Below, piece after piece: positions 9,287 to 17,491 of a stretch of DNA of 64,000 bases. Positions within the stretch are counted from its first letter, which is position 1, and each line of letters opens with the position of its first letter. Under the pieces are notes generated by a model. It had not been told where the DNA came from and made no database searches. It saw nothing but the letters and a program-made list of their open reading frames with translations. Source of the stretch: Variovorax boronicumulans NBRC 103145 (GTDB lineage Bacteria; Pseudomonadota; Gammaproteobacteria; Burkholderiales; Burkholderiaceae_C). The stretch is taken from positions 1-64,000 of the forward strand of contig NZ_BCUS01000005.1 of assembly GCF_001591345.1 (NCBI RefSeq). The letters are read 5' to 3'. Made by a program: the position numbers and the translations under genes.

Positions 9287-10576
9287 ATGTCGCAGAACTG
9301 GAAATTCGAAACCCTGTCGGTCCACGCCGGCTACTCGCCCGAGCCCACCACCCGCGCCGTCGCGCCGCCGATCTACCAGACCGTGGCCTATGCCTTCGAC
9401 AGCGCGCAGCACGGCGCCGACCTGTTCGACCTGAAGGTGCCGGGCAACATCTACACCCGCATCAACAACCCGACGCAGGACGTGCTGGAGCAGCGCGTGG
9501 CCGCGCTCGAAGGCGGCATTGCCGCGCTGGCACTGGCCTCGGGCCAGGCGGCCGTGACCTACGCGATCCAGACCATCGCCGAGGCCGGTGACAACATCAT
9601 CAGCAGCACGGCGCTGTACGGCGGCACCTACAACCTGTTCGCCCACACGCTGCCGCAGTTCGGCATCACCACGCGCTTCGCGGACCATCGCGACCCGAGC
9701 AGTTTCGAGAAGCTGTTCGACGAGCGCACCAAGGCGGTGTTCGTCGAGTCGCTGGGCAACCCGGCCGGCAACGTGACCGACATCGCGGCCATCGCCGAAA
9801 TTGCGCACCGCCACGGCGTGCCGCTCATCGTCGACAACACCGTGCCCTCGCCGTACCTGAGCCGGCCCATCGAGCACGGCGCCGACATCGTGGTGCACTC
9901 GCTCACCAAGTACCTGGGCGGCCACGGCACCAGCATCGGTGGTGCCATCGTCGATTCGGGCAAGTTCCCGTGGGCCGAGCACAAGGAGCGCTTCAAGCGC
10001 CTGAACGAACCCGACGTGAGCTACCACGGCGTGGTCTACACCGAGGCGCTCGGCCCGGCCGCCTACATCGGCCGTGCGCGCGTGGTGCCGCTGCGCAACA
10101 CGGGCGCGGCCATCTCGCCGTTCAACGCCTTCCTGATCCTGCAGGGCATCGAGACGCTGGCGCTGCGCATGGACCGCATCAGCAGCAACGCGTTGGCGGT
10201 GGCGCAGCACCTGAAGCAGAGCAAGGCCGTCAACTGGGTGAACTACGCCGCGCTCGAAGACCACGCCGACTACCCGCTGGCGAAGAAGTACTTCGGCGGC
10301 AAGTCCAGCGGCGTGCTGACCTTCGGCATCGGCGCGGGCCGCGAGGGTGGGGCGAAGTTCCTCGATGCGCTGAAGCTCTTCACGCGCCTGGTGAACATCG
10401 GCGACGTGCGCTCGCTGGCCACGCACCCCGCATCGACCACGCACCGCCAGCTGTCGCCCGAAGAGTTGGCCCGGGCCGGCGTCACGGAAGACACCGTGCG
10501 CCTGTCGGTGGGTATCGAGCACATCGACGACCTGATCGCCGACCTCGACCAGGCGCTGGCCGCCGCATCGAACTGA
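9287..10576 (+). CDS. metY: O-acetylhomoserine (thiol)-lyase / sulfhydrylase family enzyme
   Basis: PLP enzyme that condenses O-acetylhomoserine with sulfide to make homocysteine, a direct route from assimilated sulfide to methionine. 429 aa. The substrate-binding opening [22 protein letters not shown], shown here in part as [14 protein letters not shown], and the PLP-lysine segment [16 protein letters not shown] are intact; [13 protein letters not shown] contributes to the cofactor site. The ATG at this position has GAAAGG upstream; an in-frame TTG 15 bases earlier is less likely. It is 36 bases after ssuB, placing sulfide use next to sulfite-producing SsuD. Confidence 0.9.
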   Translation: MSQNWKFETLSVHAGYSPEPTTRAVAPPIYQTVAYAFDSAQHGADLFDLKVPGNIYTRINNPTQDVLEQRVAALEGGIAALALASGQAAVTYAIQTIAEAGDNIISSTALYGGTYNLFAHTLPQFGITTRFADHRDPSSFEKLFDERTKAVFVESLGNPAGNVTDIAAIAEIAHRHGVPLIVDNTVPSPYLSRPIEHGADIVVHSLTKYLGGHGTSIGGAIVDSGKFPWAEHKERFKRLNEPDVSYHGVVYTEALGPAAYIGRARVVPLRNTGAAISPFNAFLILQGIETLALRMDRISSNALAVAQHLKQSKAVNWVNYAALEDHADYPLAKKYFGGKSSGVLTFGIGAGREGGAKFLDALKLFTRLVNIGDVRSLATHPASTTHRQLSPEELARAGVTEDTVRLSVGIEHIDDLIADLDQALAAASN

Positions 10577-10592
10577 CACAGCGTTCCAATTC

Positions 10593-11189
10593 ATGACCAC
10601 ACTGCAAGCCATTCCTGATGCCGCGCTGGACCAGCTGTTTCGCAAGGCGCGCACCGTGCACGCCTTCAAGCCGGTGCCCGTGACCGACGCGCTGATTCAC
10701 CAGCTTTACGACCTCGTGAAGTGGGGCCCGACCGCCTACAACGCCCAGCCCGCGCGCTACGTGTTCGTGCGCAGCGAGGAGGCCAAGGCGAAGCTCAAGC
10801 CGGCGGTGTCGGCGGGCAACACCGCGCAGACGCTGCAGGCCGGCGTGACGGTGATCGTGGCGCACGACACGCGCTTCTACGAGCACCTGCCCACGCAGTT
10901 CCCGGCCTACGACGCCAAGCCCTTCTTCGAGAAGAGCGCCGACGCCGCGCAGGCCACGGCCTTTCGCAACAGCAGCCTGCAGGGCGCTTACCTGATCCTG
11001 GCGGCGCGCGCGCTCGGGCTCGACGCGGGGCCGCAATCGGGCTTCAACGCCGACCTGGTCGACAAGGCCTTCTTCCCCGATGGGCGCTATCGCGCGAACT
11101 TCCTCGTCAACCTCGGCGTGGCCGACCACGCCGGCACCTTCGAACGCGGCCCCCGGCTGGCGTTCGACGACGTGGCCGAGATCGTCTGA
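10593..11189 (+). CDS. Nitroreductase-family flavoprotein (RutE/HadB-like)
   Basis: 198 aa member of the subgroup annotated as malonic semialdehyde reductase RutE. Visible features are the FMN-binding [14 protein letters not shown] near residue 11, [17 protein letters not shown] at about 43-59 and [20 protein letters not shown] near the C-terminus. It starts 16 bases after metY and so belongs to the sulfur operon. The rest of the pyrimidine-degrading rut pathway is absent, so a role in detoxifying aldehydes released by SsuD, or another reduction, is more likely than RutE function here; this is inference. Confidence 0.75.
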   Translation: MTTLQAIPDAALDQLFRKARTVHAFKPVPVTDALIHQLYDLVKWGPTAYNAQPARYVFVRSEEAKAKLKPAVSAGNTAQTLQAGVTVIVAHDTRFYEHLPTQFPAYDAKPFFEKSADAAQATAFRNSSLQGAYLILAARALGLDAGPQSGFNADLVDKAFFPDGRYRANFLVNLGVADHAGTFERGPRLAFDDVAEIV

Positions 11190-11241
11190 GCGCCGGCCGT
11201 TTTCACTCACAACCCCTGTCAACCCTGAAAGAGAAATCACC

Positions 11242-11457
11242 ATGTCCATCCAAGCCATCAACGTCCGCAACCAGTTCAAGGGCAAGGTCCGCGAGATCAT
11301 CCGCGGCGACGTTGTCTCCGAAGTCGATGTCGAAACCGCCTGGGGCATCGTCACCTCCGTCATCACCACGCGCTCGGTCGACGAGCTGCAGCTGAAGGTG
11401 GGCTCCGACGTGGTCGCACTCGTGAAGTCGACCGAAGTTTCGATCGCCAAGCTCTGA
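11242..11457 (+). CDS. Molybdopterin/molybdate-binding TOBE-domain protein (molbindin type)
   Basis: A 71-residue single TOBE domain (MSIQAINVRNQFKGKVREI ... GSDVVALVKSTEVSIAKL). Such Mop proteins form small oligomers that bind molybdate or related oxyanions in the cytoplasm. The ATG follows AAAGAGAAATCACC. It is the last gene before the terminator at 11480. Its place at the end of a sulfonate operon is suggestive, since molybdate and sulfate are similar oxyanions, but a functional link is not shown. Confidence 0.85.
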   Translation: MSIQAINVRNQFKGKVREIIRGDVVSEVDVETAWGIVTSVITTRSVDELQLKVGSDVVALVKSTEVSIAKL

Positions 11458-11479
11458 CGGACCCTCGGGCTTTGCGATT

Positions 11480-11510
11480 CCCCGGTGCTGTCTTTGGTGC
11501 CGGGGTTTTT
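11480..11510 (+). terminator. Rho-independent terminator of the sulfonate operon
   Basis: A GC stem CCCCGG (11480-11485) pairs with CCGGGG (11500-11505) and is followed by five T residues (11506-11510). It lies 23 bases after the Mop gene and separates the sulfonate block from the encapsulin operon. Confidence 0.75.
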
Positions 11511-11550
11511 CGTTTGAGGTCGCTGGTTCGGGGCGTGTGCCCAGGCCACC

Positions 11551-11761
11551 GGGTACTTCCCTCCGCGAATGTCCTCCGGCCTGCGGCCTCCCCCTTAATT
11601 TCGCTGCTGGAAGCACCCAGTGTCCTGAGCACACCGGGCGCTGTCGTTGTGCTCGCCGATCAACGACCGCTGCGCATGACGCTCACGTCGATGGGGTGCC
11701 TTGCGCAGCGAAATCAAGGAGGAGGGCGAAGCCCGGGGGACATTCGCGGAGCAAGGTACCC
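11551..11761. repeat. Large imperfect inverted repeat, MITE-like intergenic element
   Basis: Two 56-base arms (11551-11606 and 11706-11761) are inverted copies matching at 47 of 56 positions by my alignment, around a 99-base centre. Each arm contains CCGCGAATGTCC. Several reading frames cross the element but none looks like a protein. The layout resembles non-autonomous repeats scattered between genes in Comamonadaceae; no second copy was seen in this window. It fills most of the 432-base gap between the Mop gene and the rhodanese gene. Confidence 0.75.
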
Positions 11762-11833
11762 CGTCGGCGGGAGCGTGCCCTGAAGCAGCACCCCATAGAT
11801 CACAAGGTTGTTAAGAATCGACTTTTGAGTCGT

Positions 11834-11861
11834 TTGACCTTGGCCTTCGCACTCCTACAGT
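11834..11861 (+). promoter_or_regulatory. Predicted sigma-70 promoter of the encapsulin operon
   Basis: TTGACC (11834-11839) and TACAGT (11856-11861) are spaced by 16 bases, 28 bases before the rhodanese start codon. Just upstream, CGACT-TTTG-AGTCG (about 11819-11832) forms a small dyad that overlaps the -35 region and could be a regulator site. Confidence 0.55.
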
Positions 11862-11889
11862 GGTGGTTATCGCCATCAAGGAAGATGGA

Positions 11890-12402
11890 ATGACCAACGT
11901 ACAACAGGAGCCGAACCGCATGTCCGTGGAAGTTGAAGACGTCATCGCCTTGCCGCCCGCCCTCGAACAGGCGCGCGCGCAAGCCATCGAAAAGAACTGG
12001 CCCTACGCCGGCGGCGTGACGCCCCCCGTGGCCTGGCAGCTGGTGCAGGACGGCCACGCCTTGCTCGTGGACGTGCGTTCCGGCGAAGAGCGCAAGTTCG
12101 TCGGCCACGTGCCCGACAGCCTGCACGTGGCCTGGGCCACGGGCACCGCGCTCACCCGCAACCCGCGCTTCGTGCGCGAGCTCGAAGCCAAGGTGGCGAA
12201 GGACGGCGGCAAGGAGGCCGTGGTGCTGCTGCTGTGCCGCAGCGGCAAGCGCTCGGCGCTGGCGGCCGAAGCCGCTGCCAAGGCCGGCTTCACGCAGGTG
12301 TTCAACGTGCTCGAAGGCTTCGAGGGCGAGATCGATGCGCGGCAGCATCGCGGCGGGTCCGACGGCTGGCGCTTCCATGGCCTGCCGTGGGTGCAGGACT
12401 GA
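11890..12402 (+). CDS. Rhodanese-domain sulfurtransferase of the encapsulin operon
   Basis: 170 aa, a single rhodanese domain with an N-terminal extension of about 30 residues. The catalytic loop CRSGKRS has the persulfide-carrying Cys116. Such proteins move sulfane sulfur between donors and acceptors such as thiols or cyanide. It is the first gene after the promoter at 11834 and has an AAGGAAG ribosome-binding site. Rhodaneses are recurrent neighbours of Family 2A encapsulins, so it probably delivers or removes sulfur handled by the compartment (inference from context). Confidence 0.88.
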   Translation: MTNVQQEPNRMSVEVEDVIALPPALEQARAQAIEKNWPYAGGVTPPVAWQLVQDGHALLVDVRSGEERKFVGHVPDSLHVAWATGTALTRNPRFVRELEAKVAKDGGKEAVVLLLCRSGKRSALAAEAAAKAGFTQVFNVLEGFEGEIDARQHRGGSDGWRFHGLPWVQD

Positions 12403-12439
12403 ACCCACACCGATAGAAACACACGGGAGGAAAACACAC

Positions 12440-13360
12440 ATGGCTCAATTCGAAGTGAGTGACATCGTGCGCGCACTGCACGAGGTGCGCGACGAGTGGC
12501 GCGATTCGCAGCGCCGTTCGCGCGAGCCCGGTGCGCGCGAGTTTCCGTCGCGCGATGCGCTGGCGCAGATCGTCGAGTCGCTCAAGGGCGCGCTCTTTCC
12601 GATGCGGCTGGGCCCGCCGGACCTGCGCCACGAGAGCGAGGATTTCTACGTGGGCCACACGCTCGACGCCGCCTTGCAGGCGCTGCTGGTGCAGGCGCGG
12701 CTCGAGCTGAACTTCAACGCACGACTGGCACCGCGCCCCGCGAGCGAGATCGACGCCGCAGCCACCGAAGCCGTGCGCCAGTTCGCGAACGCGCTGCCCG
12801 GCCTGCGCCGGCTGCTCGACAGCGACGTGCTCGCGGCCTACCAGGGCGACCCGGCCGCGCGCAGCGTCGACGAGGTGCTGCTGTGCTATCCGGGTGTGCT
12901 CGCGATGATCCATCACCGCCTCGCGCACCGGCTCTACGAGCTCGGCCTGCCGCTGCTCGCGCGCATCGTCGCCGAGCTGGCGCATGCGCAGACCGGCATC
13001 GACATCCACCCGGGCGCGACGATCGATGCGGGCTTCTTCATGGACCACGGCACCGGCGTCGTGATCGGCGAGACGGCCGTCATCGGCAAGCGCGTGCGGC
13101 TGTACCAGGCCGTCACGCTCGGCGCCAAGCGCTTCCCCACCGACGCCGAAGGCAACCTGCAGAAGGGCCTGCCGCGCCATCCGGTGGTGGAGGACGACGT
13201 GGTCATCTACGCGGGCGCCACCATCCTGGGCCGCGTGACGCTGGGCAAGGGCGCGGTCATCGGCGGCAACGTGTGGATCACCGACGACGTGAAGCCCGGT
13301 GCCAGCGTCACGCAGGCCAGCCTGCAGAACAACAGTGCACCGAAGGCGGGCAGCGTATGA
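12440..13360 (+). CDS. cysE: Serine O-acetyltransferase (CysE/EpsC type)
   Basis: Makes O-acetylserine from serine and acetyl-CoA, the first step of cysteine synthesis. 306 aa: an alpha-helical N-terminal domain (about 1-185), then hexapeptide repeats forming a left-handed beta helix, with DIHPGATIDAGFFMDHGTG carrying the catalytic histidine and VIGETAVIGKRVRLYQAVTLG next to it. A GGGAGG site precedes the ATG. Its stop overlaps the next start by ATGA. Co-expression with a cysteine desulfurase suggests it replenishes the cysteine consumed by the compartment. Confidence 0.93.
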   Translation: MAQFEVSDIVRALHEVRDEWRDSQRRSREPGAREFPSRDALAQIVESLKGALFPMRLGPPDLRHESEDFYVGHTLDAALQALLVQARLELNFNARLAPRPASEIDAAATEAVRQFANALPGLRRLLDSDVLAAYQGDPAARSVDEVLLCYPGVLAMIHHRLAHRLYELGLPLLARIVAELAHAQTGIDIHPGATIDAGFFMDHGTGVVIGETAVIGKRVRLYQAVTLGAKRFPTDAEGNLQKGLPRHPVVEDDVVIYAGATILGRVTLGKGAVIGGNVWITDDVKPGASVTQASLQNNSAPKAGSV

Positions 13361-13626
13361 AGGCCTTCGTCGAAGACTTCGGCGTCACCGTGCGCCAGCT
13401 GCGCGAAGGGCAGGGCTGGTCGCAGGAAGAGCTGGCCGAGCGTTCCGATCTGAACCGCTCGTACGTGGGCGAGATCGAGCGCGGGCGCGTGATCCCGTCG
13501 ATCGTCACGGCGCAGAAGCTGGCCACCGCGCTGGGCATCAACATTGTCAACCTGCTCGCGCGTTGCGAGCAACTGGAGCAGTCGCGCCTTGCACGGCGGA
13601 TCAACTTGGCGGCTATAGCCTGTTGA
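13357..13626 (+). CDS. XRE-family helix-turn-helix regulator in the encapsulin operon
   Basis: 89 aa, almost entirely one Cro/CI-type DNA-binding domain: VRQLREGQGWSQEELAERS and LNRSYVGEIERGRVIPS span the helix-turn-helix at about residues 11-48. There is no sensory domain, but Cys73 and Cys89 (the final residue) are present. It overlaps cysE by four bases, so it is co-translated, and lies directly upstream of the shell gene. It probably regulates its own operon, perhaps at the dyads at 13635-13679 or near 11819-11832; target and signal are unknown. Confidence 0.85.
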   Translation: MKAFVEDFGVTVRQLREGQGWSQEELAERSDLNRSYVGEIERGRVIPSIVTAQKLATALGINIVNLLARCEQLEQSRLARRINLAAIAC

Positions 13627-13634
13627 GGGGAAAC

Positions 13635-13679
13635 CCGTGGTCGCCAGACACTGGCGATCACTTTTTCCTCAACCCACGG
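13635..13679 (+). promoter_or_regulatory. Nested hairpins between the XRE gene and the encapsulin gene
   Basis: TCGCCAG (13641-13647) pairs with CTGGCGA (13651-13657) across a three-base loop, and an outer pair CCGTGG (13635-13640) / CCACGG (13674-13679) encloses it together with a T-rich stretch. The structure ends one base before the ribosome-binding region of the shell gene, so it could act as an attenuator, an RNA-processing site that raises shell protein over regulator, or an operator. Role inferred. Confidence 0.5.
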
Positions 13680-13690
13680 AGCCTTGATCC

Positions 13691-14623
13691 ATGAGTGCAA
13701 CAGTCGGTGGTACCACCGCCCTTGGCGACAACGCCGCCCGCCAGCTAGCCAACGCCACCAAGACCGTTCCCCAACTCGAGACCATCAGCCCGCGCTGGCT
13801 GACGCACCTGCTGCAATGGGTGCCGGTGGAAGCGGGCATCTACCGCGTCAACAAGGTCAAGAACCCCGAGTCGATCAAGGTCACCTGCACCTCGCGCGAA
13901 GAAGAGAACCAGCTGCCGCGCACCTTTGTCGACTACGAAGAGAACCCGCGCGAGCATTACCTGAATGCCGTGAGCACCGTGCTCGACGTGCACACCCGCA
14001 TCTCCGACCTCTACAGCAGCCCGCACGACCAGATCAAGGAGCAGCTGCGCCTGACGATCGAGACGATCAAGGAGAACCAGGAGAGCGAGCTCATCAACAA
14101 CCCCGACTACGGCCTGCTGGCGCAGGTGAGCGAAGAGCAGCGAATCTTCCCGCTGACCGGCGCGCCCACGCCCGACGACCTGGACGAGCTGCTGACCAAG
14201 GTGTGGAAGGAGCCCGCGTTCTTCCTCACGCACCCGCTGGCCATTGCCGCGTTCGGGCGTGAAGCCACGCGCCGCGGCACGCCGCCGCCCACGGTGAGCC
14301 TGTTCGGTTCGCAGTTCATCACCTGGCGCGGCATTCCGCTGATTCCGTCGAACAAGGTGCCGGTGGCCGACGGCAAGAGCAAGATCCTGCTGCTGCGCGT
14401 GGGCGACAAGCGCCAGGGCGTGGTGGGGCTGTTCCAGCCGGGTCTGTCGGGCGAGCAGAGCCCGGGGCTGTCGGTGCGCTTCATGGGCATCAACAACCAC
14501 GCGATCGCGTCGTACCTGATCTCGCTGTACTGCTCGCTCGCGGTGCTGACCACGGACGCGCTGGCCGTGCTCGACGACGTCGAGATCGGCAAGTACCACG
14601 ACTATCCCGACACCTACAAGTAA
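13691..14623 (+). CDS. Family 2A encapsulin shell protein (SrpI / MMP-I type)
   Basis: Capsid-like HK97-fold protein predicted to assemble into a hollow icosahedral compartment around a cysteine desulfurase. 310 aa, the size of Family 2A members, without the cyclic-nucleotide domain of Family 2B. Recognisable segments: PRWLTHLLQWVPVEAGIYRVN (given here to VEAGIYR), FVDYEENPREHYLN, TGAPTPDDLDELLTKVWKEP, FFLTHPLAIAAFGREATRRG and KILLLRVGDKRQGVVGLFQP. Homologues are SrpI of Synechococcus elongatus and the mycobacterial major membrane protein I. A GGAG site precedes the ATG. The next gene, seven bases on, is the cargo. No phage genes lie nearby. Confidence 0.93.
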   Translation: MSATVGGTTALGDNAARQLANATKTVPQLETISPRWLTHLLQWVPVEAGIYRVNKVKNPESIKVTCTSREEENQLPRTFVDYEENPREHYLNAVSTVLDVHTRISDLYSSPHDQIKEQLRLTIETIKENQESELINNPDYGLLAQVSEEQRIFPLTGAPTPDDLDELLTKVWKEPAFFLTHPLAIAAFGREATRRGTPPPTVSLFGSQFITWRGIPLIPSNKVPVADGKSKILLLRVGDKRQGVVGLFQPGLSGEQSPGLSVRFMGINNHAIASYLISLYCSLAVLTTDALAVLDDVEIGKYHDYPDTYK

Positions 14624-14629
14624 GCCGCG

Positions 14630-16516
14630 GTGAGCAGCACACCCACGTTCCCGGGCGAGGCGCCGTTCGATCCGGCCGTTCTCGCGCGCATGGCCAGCGC
14701 CATGTTCTCCGCGCCGCCGGGCGCGCAGTTTCCCGCCAACATCGCACCGCCGGGCTCGCCGCTGGTGAGCCCCGCCGGCTTTGGGCCGAGCGTGCCGGGC
14801 ACGCCGATCCCGCAGGGACAGATTCCGGGCGCCAATGTGCTGCCCGCATCGCCCACGCAGCTGCCGTCGCTCGCGAACCGCGCGCCGGCACTGCTGCCGC
14901 ATGCGGTGGCCGGCAACGGCGTGCCGGACACGGTGCTGTCGGTGGCGCCGGCCTTCGAGCCGCGCTCGGGCGGCGTGGTGCAAGGCGTGCCGCAGCAGAT
15001 GGGGGCGGCTGCGTCGCCGCAGGCAGCGTCAGCCTCGCCGTTCTACTTTCTGAACCACAGCTACGGGCATCCGACGGCCAGCGCCAGCGATGGCTTTGCG
15101 ATCCACGATCCGTTCGCGGGCCTTGCCGCGCAGCCTGCGTTGCCGCCGAGCCCACCTTCGGCGCCGGCCGGACGCGATGCGCAGTTCTACTTCGTCGATG
15201 CAGTGCGCCTGCCCAGCGGCTTCGTCACGCCGGCCAAGCCCGATCCGCGCGGCCCCGACGCGGTGCCGCTGGCCGGCAGCGGCCAGCATCCGCCGTTTGA
15301 TGTGCACGCCGTGCGCCGCGACTTCCCGATCCTGCAGGAGCGCGTGAACGGCAAGCAGCTCGTGTGGTTCGACAACGCGGCCACCACGCACAAGCCGCAG
15401 TCGGTCATCGACCGCATCGCGTACTTCTACGAGCACGAGAACTCGAACATCCATCGCGCGGCGCATGAACTGGCCGCGCGTGCGACCGATGCCTACGAAG
15501 GCGCACGCGAGCGTGTGCGCAAGTTCATCAACGCGCCCGAAGTCGAAGAGGTGATCTTCGTGCGCGGCACCACCGAGGCCATCAACCTCGTGGCCAAGAG
15601 CTGGGGCGGCCAGCACGTGGGCGAGGGCGACGAGATCATCGTGTCGAACCTGGAGCACCACGCCAACATCGTGCCGTGGCAGCAGCTCGCCGCCGCCAAG
15701 GGCGCGAAGCTGCGCGTGATCCCGGTGGACGACTCGGGCCAGGTGCTGCTCGACGAGTACCGCAAGCTGCTGAACGACCGCACGAAGATCGTTGCGGTCA
15801 CGCAGGTCTCGAACGCGCTGGGCACCGTGGTGCCGGTGAAGGAGATCGTCGAACTGGCGCACCGCGCGGGCGCGAAGGCGCTGGTCGACGGCGCGCAATC
15901 GGTCTCGCACATGCGCGTCGACGTGCAGGACATCGGCGCCGACTTCTTCGTGTTCTCCGGCCACAAGGTGTTCGGCCCGACCGGCATCGGCGTGGTCTGG
16001 GGCAAGCGCGAGGTGCTCGAAGACATGCCCCCGTGGCAGGGCGGCGGCAACATGATTGCCGACGTGACCTTCGAGAAGACCGTGTTCCAGCCGATCCCGA
16101 ACAAGTTCGAGGCCGGCACCGGCAACATCGCCGATGCCGTGGGCCTGGGCGCGGCCATCGACTACGTGAACAAGGTCGGCATCGAGAACATCGCGCGCTA
16201 CGAGCACGACCTGCTGGTGTACGGCATGGCGCAATTGGGCGCGATCCCCGGCGTGCGGCTGATCGGCACGGCGGCCGACAAGGCGAGCGTGATGTCCTTC
16301 GTGCTCGACGGCTACACCACCGAGGAGGTGGGCCACGCGCTCAACGACGAGGGCGTCGCCGTGCGCACGGGTCACCACTGCGCGCAGCCGATCCTGCGGC
16401 GCTTCGGCGTCGAGACCACGGTGCGGCCGTCGCTGGCGTTCTACAACACCTTCGACGAGATCGATCGGCTGGTGACGGTGGTGCGGCGGCTCGCCGGCCA
16501 GCGGCGCACGCGCTGA
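14630..16516 (+). CDS. Cysteine desulfurase with long disordered encapsulin-loading N-terminus (encapsulin cargo)
   Basis: PLP enzyme taking sulfur from cysteine as a protein persulfide. 628 aa, about 220 longer than a normal SufS-type desulfurase. Residues 1-225 are low-complexity, rich in Ala, Pro, Gly and Ser and predicted disordered, with islands likely to contact the shell: VLARMASAMF (17-26), SPFYFLN (about 136-142) and AQFYFVD (about 184-190). The catalytic domain starts near FDVHAVRRDFPIL (223); Lys446 in SGHKVFGP binds PLP and Cys584 in RTGHHCAQP carries the persulfide. GTG start seven bases after the shell gene. Known Family 2A cargo enzymes have this architecture. Confidence 0.93.
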   Translation: MSSTPTFPGEAPFDPAVLARMASAMFSAPPGAQFPANIAPPGSPLVSPAGFGPSVPGTPIPQGQIPGANVLPASPTQLPSLANRAPALLPHAVAGNGVPDTVLSVAPAFEPRSGGVVQGVPQQMGAAASPQAASASPFYFLNHSYGHPTASASDGFAIHDPFAGLAAQPALPPSPPSAPAGRDAQFYFVDAVRLPSGFVTPAKPDPRGPDAVPLAGSGQHPPFDVHAVRRDFPILQERVNGKQLVWFDNAATTHKPQSVIDRIAYFYEHENSNIHRAAHELAARATDAYEGARERVRKFINAPEVEEVIFVRGTTEAINLVAKSWGGQHVGEGDEIIVSNLEHHANIVPWQQLAAAKGAKLRVIPVDDSGQVLLDEYRKLLNDRTKIVAVTQVSNALGTVVPVKEIVELAHRAGAKALVDGAQSVSHMRVDVQDIGADFFVFSGHKVFGPTGIGVVWGKREVLEDMPPWQGGGNMIADVTFEKTVFQPIPNKFEAGTGNIADAVGLGAAIDYVNKVGIENIARYEHDLLVYGMAQLGAIPGVRLIGTAADKASVMSFVLDGYTTEEVGHALNDEGVAVRTGHHCAQPILRRFGVETTVRPSLAFYNTFDEIDRLVTVVRRLAGQRRTR

Positions 16517-16522
16517 GCCGGC

Positions 16523-17491
16523 TCAGGGCTTCGATGCCAGGTGCTGCCTGAAGAAGGCGAGCACCTTGGCATTGAAGTCGGCGTGGAAGGCGACGCGATC
16601 GAAGCCGCCGGCATCGCTGCAGATCTCCGGCAGGGCCTTGGCCATGGCCGGCGCGCAGGGCGCCAGGAAGGCGAAGTGTGCGGTGTTCGCGGGCACGTAC
16701 CAGTCCGGCGCTGAAGGCAGGTTGCGGCGAACCGCTTCGACATCCTCCAGCGTCACCGCGTCGCCGCCACGCGCGGAGGCCCAGAGCTGGACGGGCACCG
16801 CGACCTGCTTCAGCCCCTCGGCATCGAAAAAGCTCAACGGATCGACGATCACCGCCGCCTTGATGCGCGCATCGCGCACCGGCGGCGCGGGCAGTTCCTG
16901 GCGCTGGATCTGGCCGCAGAACGGAATCTTCGATGCAGGCGTGCAAAAGCGCAGGCCCAGCTTGAAGTCGGGCACCGCGCCTGTCGCCACGAGGCCGGTG
17001 TAGCCGCCGCGCGAGAAGCCGAAGAAGCCGACCTGGTCGGCGGCAATCTTTGTGTGGCCGGGCCACGTCTTGAGCATGTGATCCGCCAGCCGCCGCATGT
17101 CGATGGGTCGCGCGGCAAATGTCGAGAGATGGCCCCGGCGCTCCATGTCCTGGAAGTTGTCGTTCGGATGGTTGATGGCGGCGACCACGAAACCCGCGTC
17201 GGCCAGCGCCGCCGCCGTGTCGTGGTGCCCGAGGAACGCGCCGCCCGAGCCGTGCGACATCAGCACCAGTGGCAGGCCCGTGCCGGCGACGGGGCAGTCC
17301 TTGGTGGCCGAAATGGCGATCAGGCCGAACGCGATATCGCCGGGTGCCGCCTCGCAAGGCGTCCACACCGCGCCGCGCAAGGCCGGCCCGTCCTTGTCGG
17401 CCGGCACCTCGATGAAGCTGAACCCCGCCGCATGGCTCCATGCGGCAGACACACAGAGGGCGGCGAGCAGTGCAAGGCGATGCAGGGTCAT
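16523..17491 (-). CDS. Secreted alpha/beta hydrolase (dienelactone hydrolase / PAF-acetylhydrolase-like)
   Basis: About 322 aa with a signal peptide (MTLHRLALLAALCVSAAWSHA). The nucleophile elbow GFSRGG supplies the catalytic serine, and LMSHGSGGAFLGHHD gives the oxyanion region. The family hydrolyses esters, lactones or short-chain lipids; the substrate is unknown. The ATG chosen is three codons inside an in-frame TTG. It converges with the desulfurase gene, whose stop is only six bases away, so the encapsulin operon ends without an obvious terminator in between. Confidence 0.75.
   Translation of the reverse strand: MTLHRLALLAALCVSAAWSHAAGFSFIEVPADKDGPALRGAVWTPCEAAPGDIAFGLIAISATKDCPVAGTGLPLVLMSHGSGGAFLGHHDTAAALADAGFVVAAINHPNDNFQDMERRGHLSTFAARPIDMRRLADHMLKTWPGHTKIAADQVGFFGFSRGGYTGLVATGAVPDFKLGLRFCTPASKIPFCGQIQRQELPAPPVRDARIKAAVIVDPLSFFDAEGLKQVAVPVQLWASARGGDAVTLEDVEAVRRNLPSAPDWYVPANTAHFAFLAPCAPAMAKALPEICSDAGGFDRVAFHADFNAKVLAFFRQHLASKP

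Noticed and set aside
11472..11893. Open frames crossing the inverted repeat, up to about 118 codons
   Set aside because: They run through repeat arms on both strands, have no ribosome-binding sites and no recognisable protein character.
13691..14623. Shell protein as a prophage capsid remnant
   Set aside because: No terminase, portal, protease or tail genes nearby; length and partner genes match encapsulins.
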